From assembly GCF_039539445.1 (NCBI RefSeq), contig NZ_BAABDD010000040.1, forward strand, positions 1 to 34,822: a DNA stretch of 34,822 nt, given 5' to 3'. The stretch is from Salinactinospora qingdaonensis. GTDB taxonomy: Bacteria; Actinomycetota; Actinomycetes; Streptosporangiales; Streptosporangiaceae. Below the pieces are notes generated by a model. That model ran no database searches and was not told the DNA's origin. It was given only the letters and a program-made list of their open reading frames with translations. The translations under genes and the position numbers were made by a program. Shown piece by piece: positions 1-7,734 of the stretch; the first letter of the stretch is position 1; every line of letters starts with the position of its first letter.

Positions 1-95
1 TGTGCCAGCGCATCTGCGCCCTCAACGCCGCGATCTGGCACAACTGGCTCATCGACGCCCCCGTCAAACGCTCCCTGACCGCCTACGACCACTGA
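1..95 (+). mobile_element. 3' end of an IS982-type transposase gene (partial)
   Basis: The frame starting at base 3 reads 30 codons into a TGA at 93-95. The translated tail contains AAIWHNWLIDAPVKRSL and ends TAYDH. This resembles the C-terminus of actinobacterial IS982-family DDE transposases, in which an alanine-rich helix and a WHN motif precede an RSLTAYDH-like end. Only the tail is inside the window, so I cannot tell whether the element is intact. No clear terminal inverted repeat can be assigned because the other end is not visible. The family assignment is from memory of the C-terminal motif. Confidence 0.7.
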
Positions 96-160
96 CCAGC
101 AACAACCATTCCCCATCAACGATCTAGCGCCGCACCCGAGCGGCATCCCTGACGACAAAA

Positions 161-209
161 GGCCTCCGTCTCTCTTTTCGCCCCCGGAAGGGCAAGAGAG
201 ACGGAGGCC
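161..209. terminator. Strong hairpin terminator after the substrate-binding protein gene
   Basis: A perfect 16-bp inverted repeat has its left arm at 161-176 (GGCCTCCGTCTCTCTT) and its right arm at 194-209, around a 17-base loop. On the minus strand it lies 26 bases past the stop of the substrate-binding protein gene, so it should end that transcript. From the plus side it follows the transposase tail. It implies that no co-transcribed permease genes follow the binding protein here. Confidence 0.85.
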
Positions 210-235
210 GTCACCGACGCCTTAGTGATCCCGTC

Positions 236-1954
236 CTACTCGGATGCCGGTTCGAGCTCGGTCAGCATCAGGATGCTTCCCAACTGGAAGTAGCCGTTCC
301 AGGTGGTCGGGATGTAATGACTGTCGCCCTGAGCGGAGGGCCAGTTGGTCCAGGTCGACTCGTTGGCCTGCGACCACAGGCCGTTGTACCACAGCGGGAT
401 CAGCGGCATCTCCTCGAAGTGGATCTCCTGCAACTGCGAGGTGATCGCGCGCATGGTCTCGGTGTCGTCGACGGAAACTCGGTTGAGCTCCTCGACCAGC
501 TCCCAGGCCTCCTCGTTCTCGTAGCGACCGAAGTTCACCGTGTCCTGAGAGTCTTTGATCGGGAGCTGGAACATGTACTCGTAGTAGGTCCACGGCGAGT
601 TGCTCATCTGGCGCTCATTGTTGATGACGATCTCGTAGTCGCCGCTGTTGCGTCGTTCGATGAGCGCGCTTTGCTCGGGGAACTCGGTGGTGACGTTGAT
701 GCCTGCGGCTTGGGCGCCCTCGCTGATGACGCGGGCGGCCTCCATCCAGTCGGTCCAACCGCTGGGCACGATCAGCGTCAACTCGATCGGGTCACCTTCG
801 GGACTCTCGACGAAACCGTCGTCGTTGGTGTCCTCGTAGCCGGCGCCGGCCAGCAACTCCTTGGCCCGCTCGGGGTCGTAACCGAAGCCCATCTGCTCGA
901 CGAGACTGTTGTCGATGTACTGCTCCCACATGGGCAGCAGACCGGTTGGGCTGGCCTTTTGGACGAGTTGGCTGTAAACGCCGTTGACGATCTGGTCAAC
1001 GTCGATGGCGTGAGCCATGGCCTTGCGGAACTGCGCATCGTCCATCGGCTGCTTCGTGGTGTTCATGACCAGCCACGACGTATTAGCCGAGAGCATGTAG
1101 GGCGGTCCGGAGTAGTAGGTATGCACCTCGTCCCCGCCCTTTTCGGCGATGTTGGGCAGGAAGTTGTTGCTCAGGTCGAGGTCACCCTGCATAACCTGGT
1201 TGAGCGCGGTCTCGTTGCTGGAGTTGACCAGGTCGATGACGTAGTTGGGCTGCACCTCCAGGCCGAGAGCTTCTTCAGCCCACCAGCCGTCGCGCTTGGC
1301 CCAGATCATGCGGTCCTGATCATGGTCTTCGTAGACATAGGGACCGGTGCCCACCGGGTTTTCGTTGGCGCCGCTGGTGACCTCCTCCTCGGAACGCCCC
1401 TCCCACAGGTGGTGCGGCAGGATGGAGGTGCGGTAGATCCACCGCCCCCACTCCTGGTAGCGGGGGTCGGAGAAGGTGAAGCGCACCGTGTGCTCGTCGA
1501 CGGCCTCGACGCTGTCCAGCCACTCCCACACGTCGTGGTAGTGGACGGTCTCCATCTGGCCCAGTTCGGTCGTGAATACGACATCCTCGGCGGTGAACGC
1601 CTCGCCGTCGGACCACTCGACGCCCTCGCGCAGCGTGATCTCGTAAACGTCCTCACCGGTCCACTCACCGCTCTCGGCCAACCAGGGGCGATACTGCCCC
1701 TTCAAGGGGTCGTAGAGGAACAACGGCTCATAGACCAAGCCCACCGTGCCGGTGGCGAGCTGGCCCAACATCAAGGGGTTCCACGTGGAGGGCGGCCCCC
1801 ACTGGGCCCCGCTGGTGTACAGCGTCTCTTCGCGCGGGTAAGCCTGTGCCCCATCACTGTCATCGTCGGAGTCGCCCCCGCCATTGCCCGTACACGCCGC
1901 GGCCGTTAGCGCGACCGCCAAAGCACCGGCGATATACGTGAGCCGATTTCGCAA
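236..1954 (-). CDS. ABC transporter substrate-binding lipoprotein, family 5 (SBP_bac_5)
   Basis: A 572-residue extracellular solute receptor. The N-terminus is a lipoprotein signal: basic MRNR, a hydrophobic stretch, then TAAAC with the lipidated Cys at residue 21. The mature part has family-5 hallmarks (ITLREGVEWSDGEAFTAEDV; NPVGTGPY) and the usual length of 500-600. The start is TTG, preceded on the minus strand by a GGGGGAAGGGA ribosome-binding site. Family-5 receptors bind peptides, nickel or, in some thermophiles and actinobacteria, beta-linked oligosaccharides. The sequence does not fix the ligand, although the aromatic-rich mature protein (GPPSTWNPL) would suit sugars. No permease or ATPase genes are adjacent, and a terminator plus a transposase tail lie just downstream. 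It is therefore an orphan receptor or one separated from its operon. Confidence 0.9.
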   Translation of the reverse strand: MRNRLTYIAGALAVALTAAACTGNGGGDSDDDSDGAQAYPREETLYTSGAQWGPPSTWNPLMLGQLATGTVGLVYEPLFLYDPLKGQYRPWLAESGEWTGEDVYEITLREGVEWSDGEAFTAEDVVFTTELGQMETVHYHDVWEWLDSVEAVDEHTVRFTFSDPRYQEWGRWIYRTSILPHHLWEGRSEEEVTSGANENPVGTGPYVYEDHDQDRMIWAKRDGWWAEEALGLEVQPNYVIDLVNSSNETALNQVMQGDLDLSNNFLPNIAEKGGDEVHTYYSGPPYMLSANTSWLVMNTTKQPMDDAQFRKAMAHAIDVDQIVNGVYSQLVQKASPTGLLPMWEQYIDNSLVEQMGFGYDPERAKELLAGAGYEDTNDDGFVESPEGDPIELTLIVPSGWTDWMEAARVISEGAQAAGINVTTEFPEQSALIERRNSGDYEIVINNERQMSNSPWTYYEYMFQLPIKDSQDTVNFGRYENEEAWELVEELNRVSVDDTETMRAITSQLQEIHFEEMPLIPLWYNGLWSQANESTWTNWPSAQGDSHYIPTTWNGYFQLGSILMLTELEPASE

Positions 1955-2760
1955 TTCTTCGTCCCTTCCCCCTCAGCAAAGATCGCGGCGCCCCCAGGGG
2001 GTGACTGAGAACGGGTAGCAAGCCGTCCCCCTGCACGAGTCCGCTGCCGGTCGCACCCCCTCCCCGGCACAGAGTTCTCTCGCGCATCTTCCGCACACTC
2101 TTCGGGGTGCTTTCAGGGGGGTGAGCCAAGGGCGCGCCGGCGTTGCTACGGCGCTCTCCTCTGGCCCCGGCATGTCCAGTGGACAAGTGCTGAGTAGCGA
2201 AACACAGCCACCATCCCCCGTCAATCCTCGATTAATGCGACGTTATGTTCCCGCAACGTCACCTTGTCTCTCACAGAAGAACAGAAATTGAAACGATTCA
2301 AAGTATGGCAAAGATGGGACGACTAGCCGTTAGCTTCCATTGCCGGCCATGGGTACGGCACGGCGCTTTCTTGTCACGCACCGGCAGAGGCCACGGCGCA
2401 CTGCTGAAGCCGACCCGCTCCAGCAGCCAGACCTGCCGTTGCCTGCTGATGAAGAGCCGGCACGGCGCCGGCTGAGTCATGCCGCCGCAGGGAACCCGCT
2501 GCACGGAGAGCCCCCCAGAAGCCATCTCATCACTACTGTGCGCAACTATTACTTAACCGGTTAACCAAGGGATTGGTTAAGGCACTCGGCCAACCGCCAC
2601 CGACCCTTGCCCCTAACCGGGGAAGCGGAAAATTTTCCGCGTTCGGAGCGCGAGAACCGAATCCGCTACCGCTCGCGAAGACGAAGACGGAGTCACACTG
2701 CGAACGAGCACCGCCCTCCCGCCACGGCCGCGCCAACGACCCGCGCGGCCCGGACTGTGC
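1955..2760. other. Long non-coding stretch between the receptor gene and the cold-shock gene
   Basis: About 800 bases without a convincing gene. The short open frames (for example 2245-2475 and 2340-2564 on plus, 2298-2525 on minus) have weak third-position GC bias and no recognisable motif. The stretch holds the receptor promoter region. It also has a GACGTT/AACGTC inverted repeat (arms 2239-2244 and 2255-2260) and the operator-like repeats at 2553-2580 described separately. Local base composition is more AT-rich between about 2220 and 2340. Confidence 0.5.
2553..2580. promoter_or_regulatory. Overlapping operator-like palindromes (TTAACCGGTTAA)
   Basis: TTAACCGGTTAA at 2553-2564 is a perfect 12-bp palindrome. 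Its right half is shared with a second inverted repeat, TTAACCAA-GGGA-TTGGTTAA, at 2561-2580. Such nested dyads are typical of regulator binding sites. A 15-base match with one difference (TTAATCGGTTAACCA) occurs at 22844-22858, upstream of the second DUF574 methyltransferase gene. Which gene this copy controls is unclear; cspA begins 340 bases to the right. Confidence 0.5.
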
Positions 2761-2920
2761 TACAGTGACCTGTGGGTTGCAAGGTTTGATTTCGCTTGAT
2801 CGCACGATCGCCCGCGGAGTTTTCACCGGGCGAGCACTCTCTCAGTGGGAAGGTTCGCAGCACCCAACGGTTCCGCAGAGTGTGGGACCAGGACTGATCC
2901 CAGGATGGAGAGTCCGCATC
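2761..2920 (+). promoter_or_regulatory. Probable long structured 5' leader of the cold-shock gene
   Basis: The stretch ahead of cspA holds a TACAGT -10-like hexamer at 2761-2766, without a clear -35. A stem TCGCCCG/CGGGCGA has arms 2808-2814 and 2827-2833, and a smaller TGGGA/TCCCA stem sits just before the ribosome-binding site. Long, structured leaders that respond to temperature are well known for cspA genes of other bacteria. That this leader acts as a thermosensor is inference. Confidence 0.4.
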
Positions 2921-3124
2921 ATGCAGGGAAACGTGAAGTGGTTCAACGGCGAAAAGGGCTTCGGCTTCATCAGTCAGGATGACGGCGGCCCCGACGTGTT
3001 CGTCCACTACAGCAACATCGCCGGAACCGGCTTCCGCAACCTTGACGAGAACCAGCGCGTCGAGTTCAGCGTCACGCAGGGCCCCAAGGGCCCGCAGGCT
3101 GAGGACGTTCGCGGCATCGTCTAA
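2921..3124 (+). CDS. cspA: Cold-shock protein (CspA family)
   Basis: A 67-residue single cold-shock (OB-fold) domain, full length for the family. It begins MQGNVKWFNGEKGFGFI, which includes the RNP1 motif KGFGFI (about residues 13-18), and has RNP2 VFVHY (about 27-31). These surface-exposed aromatics bind single-stranded RNA or DNA, so the protein acts as a cytoplasmic RNA chaperone. The ATG at 2921 is preceded by GGATGGAG about 10 bases upstream. Upstream in-frame codons would add about 116 residues with no relation to the family, so the short start is preferred. It is monocistronic, with a strong terminator 10 bases after the stop. Confidence 0.95.
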   Translation: MQGNVKWFNGEKGFGFISQDDGGPDVFVHYSNIAGTGFRNLDENQRVEFSVTQGPKGPQAEDVRGIV

Positions 3125-3134
3125 TCAAAGCGTC

Positions 3135-3170
3135 ACGAGGGGCCGCCGGGTCTTCCCGGCGGCCCCTCGT
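3135..3170. terminator. Terminator of the cold-shock gene
   Basis: A perfect 16-bp GC-rich stem has its left arm at 3135-3150 (ACGAGGGGCCGCCGGG) and its right arm at 3155-3170, with a TCTT loop, followed by CATTTCCCCC. It starts 10 bases after the cspA stop codon. Confidence 0.9.
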
Positions 3171-3497
3171 CATTTCCCCCTCCGTGCACCTCGTGTCCGG
3201 CGCCAGCGCGCCCCGGGTGACCACAGCGCCAGGCCGAGGGCGGTTTCCTCACCCGAGCGTGCGCCGCTCGCCACGGACAGCCCCCACCACAGACCTTAGG
3301 TTCTGTGCTTTGGAAGCGGGGCGAGTGGGCGATGGGCAGGAGCACATCCGCTGTCACCTTCGCGGGCTGGCGCGATCGCGACGCGATCGAGGCACGAGCC
3401 AACAAAGAACACCCTCCACAGCCCCCACCCCAGCCGTTCGCCCACCAGAACCTAAGGGCCGCTCCGGTCGGCGTCGCACACCCGGCACCCCGCTTCC
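3171..3497. other. Intergenic region between cspA and the aconitase gene
   Basis: The space between the convergent cspA and aconitase genes contains no convincing reading frame. Its notable content is the dispersed repeat copy at 3365-3418. Frames running through it encode arginine/serine/proline-rich sequence with no family features. Confidence 0.5.
3365..3418 (-). repeat. Dispersed intergenic repeat, copy 1
   Basis: A 54-base element, read on the minus strand from TGGAGGGT to CAGCC. It shares the 17-base core GCTCGTGCCTCGATCGC and its flanks with 12254-12305. It contains a perfect dyad, CGATCGCG-A-CGCGATCG, at 3373-3389. Both copies lie between genes and in the same orientation. A dispersed palindromic repeat of REP-like type is the simplest reading. 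Confidence 0.6.
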
Positions 3498-5456
3498 TCA
3501 GTCCGCGCCGGCGGCCAGCAGCGGAATCTCTCCGCCGGCCAGCACACACTCGACCTGGCGCGGCGAGAGGCTGTGGCGCAGTTGGTAGCTCTCGCCCGTG
3601 CTGGCGTTGCGGACGAATAGTTCGGCACCAGCGGGCAACGCGCGGCGCAGGTCGTCGAGGACGAGAACGTCGCCCCTGTCGATGCGGTCGTAGTCGGCCG
3701 GATCGGTGAACTCTAAGGCGAGCACACCGAAGTTGGCGAGGTTTTGCCAGTGAATGCGCGCGAAGGAGGTGGCGATGACCGCGCGCAGCCCGAGGTGGCG
3801 GGGCGCGATGGCCGCGTGCTCGCGCGAAGAGCCCTGGCCGTAGTTGTCGCCGCCCACCACAAAATGGCCCGACTCGCCGCCGCGCTCGCGTGCCCGCTGC
3901 GGGTAGCTCTCATCGATCTGGGTGAAGGTGAACTCGGCCAAGGCTGGGATGTTGGAGCGCAGCGGCAGCGCGCGGGCCCCGGCTGGTGAGATCTCGTCGG
4001 TGGAGATGTTGTCACCGACCTTGAGCAGCACCGGCGCCTCGATCCGGTCGGGCAGCGGCGGGAAATCCGGCAGGGAGGAGATGTTGGGGCCCTTGACCAG
4101 CTCCGTGTGCCGGGCCTGCTCGGGGGGTGGCGGCGGGGCCAGCATCGCGGTGTTGACACTGGCGCGCTGGGGCAGCTTCAGGTGGGGATAGGCGAGGTCG
4201 AGCCGGTCGGCCAGGTCGCGAGGGTCGGTGATGACGCCGGTGAGTGCCGAGGCGGCGGCGGTCTCAGGCGAGCACAGCCATACCGCGTCCTCCTTGGTTC
4301 CGGAACGCCCCGGGAAGTTGCGGGGGAAGGTGCGCAGCGAGTTGTGCCCCACGGCGGGCGCCTGGCCGATGCCGATGCAGCCCAGGCAGCCGGTCTGGTG
4401 GATGCGGGCGCCGGCGTTGATCAGGTCGACAGTGGCGCCCATGGTGGTGAGGTCGGCGAGGATCTGGCGCGAGGAGGGGTTGACGTCGAAGCTGACCGTG
4501 TCGTGGGTCTGGCGGCCCTTGACCATGGCAGCGGCGATGGCGAAGTCGCGCAGGCCAGGGTTGGCCGAGGAGCCGATGACGACCTGGCTCACCTCGGCTC
4601 CGGCGATCTCGCTCACGGGGACGACGTTGCCCGGCGATGAGGGAGCCGCGATGAGCGGTTCCACGGCGCTCAGGTCGATCTCGTCGGCGACATCGTAGCC
4701 GGCGCCGGGATCGGGCAGCACCTCGACGAAGTCGCTCTCGCGCTCTTCACCGCGCAGGAATGCGCGCACGTTGGCGTCGGCGGGGAACACGGTGGTGGTA
4801 GCGCCCAGTTCTGCGCCCATGTTGGCGATGACGTGGCGGTCCATGGCGCTGAGTGTGGCCACGCCAGGGCCGTGGTACTCGATGACGCGGCCCCGCCCGC
4901 CGTGGACGCCGTGCCGGCGCAGCAACTCCAGGATCACGTCCTTGGCCGAGCTCCACGGCGGCAACCGCCCGCTCAGCCGCACCCCCCAAATCTGGGGCAT
5001 CGGGATGCGCAACGGGTGGCCGGCGATGGCCATGGCCGCGTCCAGGCCGCCGACGCCGATCGCGAGCATCCCCAGGGAGCCGGCGGCGCAGGTGTGGGAG
5101 TCGGAGCCGACCATTGTGGCGCCGGGGACGCCGAAGCGCTGCATGTGGGTCGGGTGGGAAACGCCGTTGCCCGGCTTGGAAAACCACAGGCCGTAGCGTT
5201 GGCAGGCCGACTGGAGGAACAGGTGGTCCTCGGCGTTGCGCTCGTCGGCTTGGAGCAGGTTGTGGTCAACGTATTGCACGCTGCGGTCGGGGCGGGCACG
5301 GTCCAGGCCCAACGCCTCCAGTTCTTGCATCACCAGAGTGCCGGTGGCGTCTTGGGTCAGGGTCTGGTCGATGCGCAGCCCGATCTCGCTCCCAGGCACC
5401 ATCTCGCCCTCGACCAGATGCGATCCGATCAGCTTGTGCGCCAGGGTGTGGGGCAT
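3498..5456 (-). CDS. Aconitate hydratase, short (about 650-residue) type
   Basis: A 652-residue [4Fe-4S] hydro-lyase that would interconvert citrate, cis-aconitate and isocitrate in the TCA cycle. The N-terminal three-domain catalytic part includes MVGSDSHTCAAGS, with the first cluster Cys, and TGCLGCIGIG, with the other two. The C-terminal swivel domain includes the GDNISTDEISPAG region and the GQGSSREHAA motif. It is shorter than AcnA/IRP1-type enzymes (about 900) and matches the compact 'putative aconitase' type. Homoaconitase or isopropylmalate isomerase activity cannot be excluded. The ATG at 5456 follows AAGGAGGAACGAG and is preferred to an upstream frame extension. Codon 581 is the rare TTA (bases 3714-3716). 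Confidence 0.88.
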   Translation of the reverse strand: MPHTLAHKLIGSHLVEGEMVPGSEIGLRIDQTLTQDATGTLVMQELEALGLDRARPDRSVQYVDHNLLQADERNAEDHLFLQSACQRYGLWFSKPGNGVSHPTHMQRFGVPGATMVGSDSHTCAAGSLGMLAIGVGGLDAAMAIAGHPLRIPMPQIWGVRLSGRLPPWSSAKDVILELLRRHGVHGGRGRVIEYHGPGVATLSAMDRHVIANMGAELGATTTVFPADANVRAFLRGEERESDFVEVLPDPGAGYDVADEIDLSAVEPLIAAPSSPGNVVPVSEIAGAEVSQVVIGSSANPGLRDFAIAAAMVKGRQTHDTVSFDVNPSSRQILADLTTMGATVDLINAGARIHQTGCLGCIGIGQAPAVGHNSLRTFPRNFPGRSGTKEDAVWLCSPETAAASALTGVITDPRDLADRLDLAYPHLKLPQRASVNTAMLAPPPPPEQARHTELVKGPNISSLPDFPPLPDRIEAPVLLKVGDNISTDEISPAGARALPLRSNIPALAEFTFTQIDESYPQRARERGGESGHFVVGGDNYGQGSSREHAAIAPRHLGLRAVIATSFARIHWQNLANFGVLALEFTDPADYDRIDRGDVLVLDDLRRALPAGAELFVRNASTGESYQLRHSLSPRQVECVLAGGEIPLLAAGAD

Positions 5457-5678
5457 CTCGTTCCTCCTTGCGGCTCGGATGCCGACGGCGCGCGCCGTGG
5501 CCAGGGTCGTCACTTCCACGGCTGACCGATGCAACGAGGGCGTAAACAGAAAGGTTGGTAAGGGGCCGTGCGGGCGGATCGGAAGGCCGCTTTAGTGCGG
5601 CGGCTGTATCGTGTCGATCGGCCGGTGGCGCCCAACTGCCGGCACGGCCCAGCGACAGACGACAGAGAGCACGGCACG

Positions 5679-5903
5679 GTGGCGGAACAACCCGAAAACG
5701 AGTACGCGGCGACCTTCGACTTGGTCGACGCCGACAATGACCAGCTCATCTCAGCCGGGGAACTCAAACGGCTGATGGAGGTCATGGGTGAGGAGATGAC
5801 CGACGAGGCGGCGGCGCGCGCCGTGGGCGCGGTCGACACCGACGGCGACGGCCGGATCTCGCTGGTCGAGTTCACCGCTTTCCTACGGCAGAACCGGGGG
5901 TGA
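5679..5903 (+). CDS. Small two-EF-hand calcium-binding protein
   Basis: A 74-residue acidic protein with two canonical 12-residue EF-hand loops, DADNDQLISAGE and DTDGDGRISLVE. Acidic ligands stand at loop positions 1, 3 and 5, with Glu at 12, so both should bind calcium. Helices flank each loop, as in calmodulin halves. Similar small cytosolic calcium-binding proteins are common in streptomycetes. The GTG at 5679 begins VAEQPENEY. An upstream ATG at 5568 would add a basic, unrelated extension. The ribosome-binding site is weak (AGAGAG). It diverges from the aconitase gene and converges on gdhA. Its partner is unknown. Confidence 0.85.
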   Translation: MAEQPENEYAATFDLVDADNDQLISAGELKRLMEVMGEEMTDEAAARAVGAVDTDGDGRISLVEFTAFLRQNRG

Positions 5904-5920
5904 GGCCGAGCGCCGGCTGC

Positions 5921-5953
5921 GGGTTCCCCGCCGCGAGCGGCGCCGGGGAACCC
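5921..5953. terminator. Bidirectional hairpin between EF-hand gene and gdhA
   Basis: An inverted repeat, GGGTTCCCC at 5921-5929 and GGGGAACCC at 5945-5953, lies between two convergent stops (5903 and 5971). It is well placed to end both transcripts. Confidence 0.75.
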
Positions 5954-5970
5954 TCCGGTAGGGCGGGGTG

Positions 5971-7323
5971 CTAGATGACGCCTTGGGCCAGCACCGCCTC
6001 AGCGACCGCCTCGAAGCCGGCGATGTTGGCGCCGGCCACGTAATCGCCGGGACGGTCGTAGCGCTGGGCGGTGTCATGGCACAGCGTGTGGATGTGCCGC
6101 ATGATCTGGGCCAACTGCTCTTCGGCGCGCTCGAAGCTCCAGGACTCCCGGGAGGCGTTTTGGCGCATCTCCAGTGCGCTCGTGGCGACTCCGCCGGCGT
6201 TGGCGGCCTTACCCGGCCCGAAGGCGACGCCGGCTTCGCGCAGCACGCGCACCGCCTCCGGTGTCGTCGGCATGTTGGCTCCCTCGGCGACGGCCGTGAC
6301 CCCGTTGCGCACCAGCGTGACCGCGTCGGACTCGGTCAGCTCGTTCTGGGTGGCGGCGGGTAGGGCCACGTCGCAGGGCACCTGCCAAACGCTGCCCTGC
6401 TCGACGAGGCGGGCCGCGCCGCCGCGGCGCTCCACGTAATCGCCCACGCGACCGCGCTCGACCTCCTTGACCTGGTGGAGCAGCTCCAGGTCGATGCCTT
6501 TCTCATCGACGACGTAGCCGCTGGAGTCGGAGCAGGTGATCACGGTGGCGCCGAGTTGGTGGGCCTTGTCGATGGCGTGGCGGGCGACGTTTCCCGATCC
6601 GGAGACCGCGACGCGGTGGCCGTCCATGTCCTCGCCGCGCACGCGCAGCATTTCGGCGATGAACAGGACACTGCCGTAGCCGGTGGCCTCGGTGCGTACC
6701 TGCGAGCCGCCCCAGCCCAGCCCTTTTCCGGTGAGTACGCCGGCTTCGTAGCGGTTGGTGATACGGCGATACTGGCCGAAGAGGTAACCGATCTCGCGGC
6801 CGCCGACGCCGATGTCACCGGCGGGCACGTCGGTGTGCTCGCCGAGGTGGCGGTAGAGCTCGGTCATGAAGGACTGGCAGAACCGCATCACCTCGTTGGC
6901 GGAACGGCCCTTGGGATCGAAGTCGCTGCCGCCTTTGCCTCCGCCGATGGACATCCCGGTGAGCGCGTTCTTGAAGATCTGCTCGAAGCCGAGGAACTTC
7001 ACGATGCCCAGATTGACCGAGGGGTGGAAGCGCAGCCCGCCCTTGAACGGGCCCAGAGCACTGTTGAACTCGACTCGGAAACCGCGGTTGACGTGTACCT
7101 GGCCGGAGTCGTCGGTCCACGGTACCCGGAAGATGAGTTGGCGTTCGGGTTCGCAGATGCGCTCGATGACTTTGGCTTCAAGGAACTCGGGACGCTTGGC
7201 CAGGAGCGGGCCGAGCGTCTCCAACACTTCCCGCGCGGCTTGGTGGAACTCCTCTTCACCGGGGTTGCGGCGCAGCAACTCGGCGTAAAGGGGCTCCAAC
7301 TGACCTTCCAGGACTGGGGACAT
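5971..7323 (-). CDS. gdhA: NADP-type glutamate dehydrogenase
   Basis: A 450-residue hexameric-type enzyme that makes glutamate from 2-oxoglutarate and ammonium. It has the family signature around the catalytic lysine (IGGGKGGSDFDPKG), the GGLRFHPSVN substrate loop and the Rossmann motif VSGSGNVARHA. Length and sequence style (FRVPWTDDSGQVHVNRGFRV) match bacterial NADPH-dependent GdhA (EC 1.4.1.4). Cofactor use is inferred from the family. The ATG at 7323 follows GGAGG seven bases upstream. With aconitase next door it touches 2-oxoglutarate supply, but the two genes are not an operon because the EF-hand gene lies between them on the other strand. Confidence 0.95.
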   Translation of the reverse strand: MSPVLEGQLEPLYAELLRRNPGEEEFHQAAREVLETLGPLLAKRPEFLEAKVIERICEPERQLIFRVPWTDDSGQVHVNRGFRVEFNSALGPFKGGLRFHPSVNLGIVKFLGFEQIFKNALTGMSIGGGKGGSDFDPKGRSANEVMRFCQSFMTELYRHLGEHTDVPAGDIGVGGREIGYLFGQYRRITNRYEAGVLTGKGLGWGGSQVRTEATGYGSVLFIAEMLRVRGEDMDGHRVAVSGSGNVARHAIDKAHQLGATVITCSDSSGYVVDEKGIDLELLHQVKEVERGRVGDYVERRGGAARLVEQGSVWQVPCDVALPAATQNELTESDAVTLVRNGVTAVAEGANMPTTPEAVRVLREAGVAFGPGKAANAGGVATSALEMRQNASRESWSFERAEEQLAQIMRHIHTLCHDTAQRYDRPGDYVAGANIAGFEAVAEAVLAQGVI

Positions 7324-7734
7324 GCGTGTGCCTCCGCATCGATTCGATTGTCACGCCCCGCGCGTGGTCCAAGGCGCGAGCATGCCAGCGGTGTGTGCCG
7401 GCTCGCTGGTCGAGGGGCACGGGCCCGACAGCTTCGGCGGGCCCAAACCGCCCTGACGATGGTAGGAGGCAGCGGTGAACTGCGGCGCGCGTTCGGGCCA
7501 GCGGCGTTGCGAATCTAGTGTTCGGGGAGAGGCGGCCCGGTCACGGCCGGCCGACAGCCAGACGACCTCGCGCTGACGTGACGGTACGGAGCACGGGAGG
7601 TAAGGATGCCGGACGCGCAGCCCGGCGGCTGAGACGATTCGGGCTATGGCTGGGATACTCGGGGCAGGGCGCACTTCAGCCCGCGTGAGGGTCCACGGCT
7701 GGAGCGCGAACGGCGACGCACAGGAGGTGTCTGG
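7324..7734. other. Divergent intergenic region between gdhA and the molybdopterin oxidoreductase
   Basis: 411 bases with no substantial gene. It must contain both promoters. It includes a tiny frame (7606-7632) with a good ribosome-binding site, listed separately. No tRNA or clear terminator is visible. Confidence 0.5.
7606..7632 (+). CDS. Possible 8-codon leader ORF upstream of the oxidoreductase gene
   Basis: ATG at 7606 reads MPDAQPGG and stops at 7632. It is preceded by GGGAGGTAAGG, one of the best ribosome-binding sites in the window, at about 5 bases distance. It ends 102 bases before the oxidoreductase start. It could be an upstream regulatory ORF or a chance match. No codon bias test is possible at this length. 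Confidence 0.2.
   Translation: MPDAQPGG

Noticed and set aside
317..1909. 530-codon open frame on the plus strand
   Set aside because: It is antisense to the substrate-binding protein, whose lipobox and family motifs are clear.
2340..2564. 74-codon plus-strand frame ending in the operator palindrome
   Set aside because: Third-position GC is only moderate, there is no ribosome-binding site, and there is no motif.
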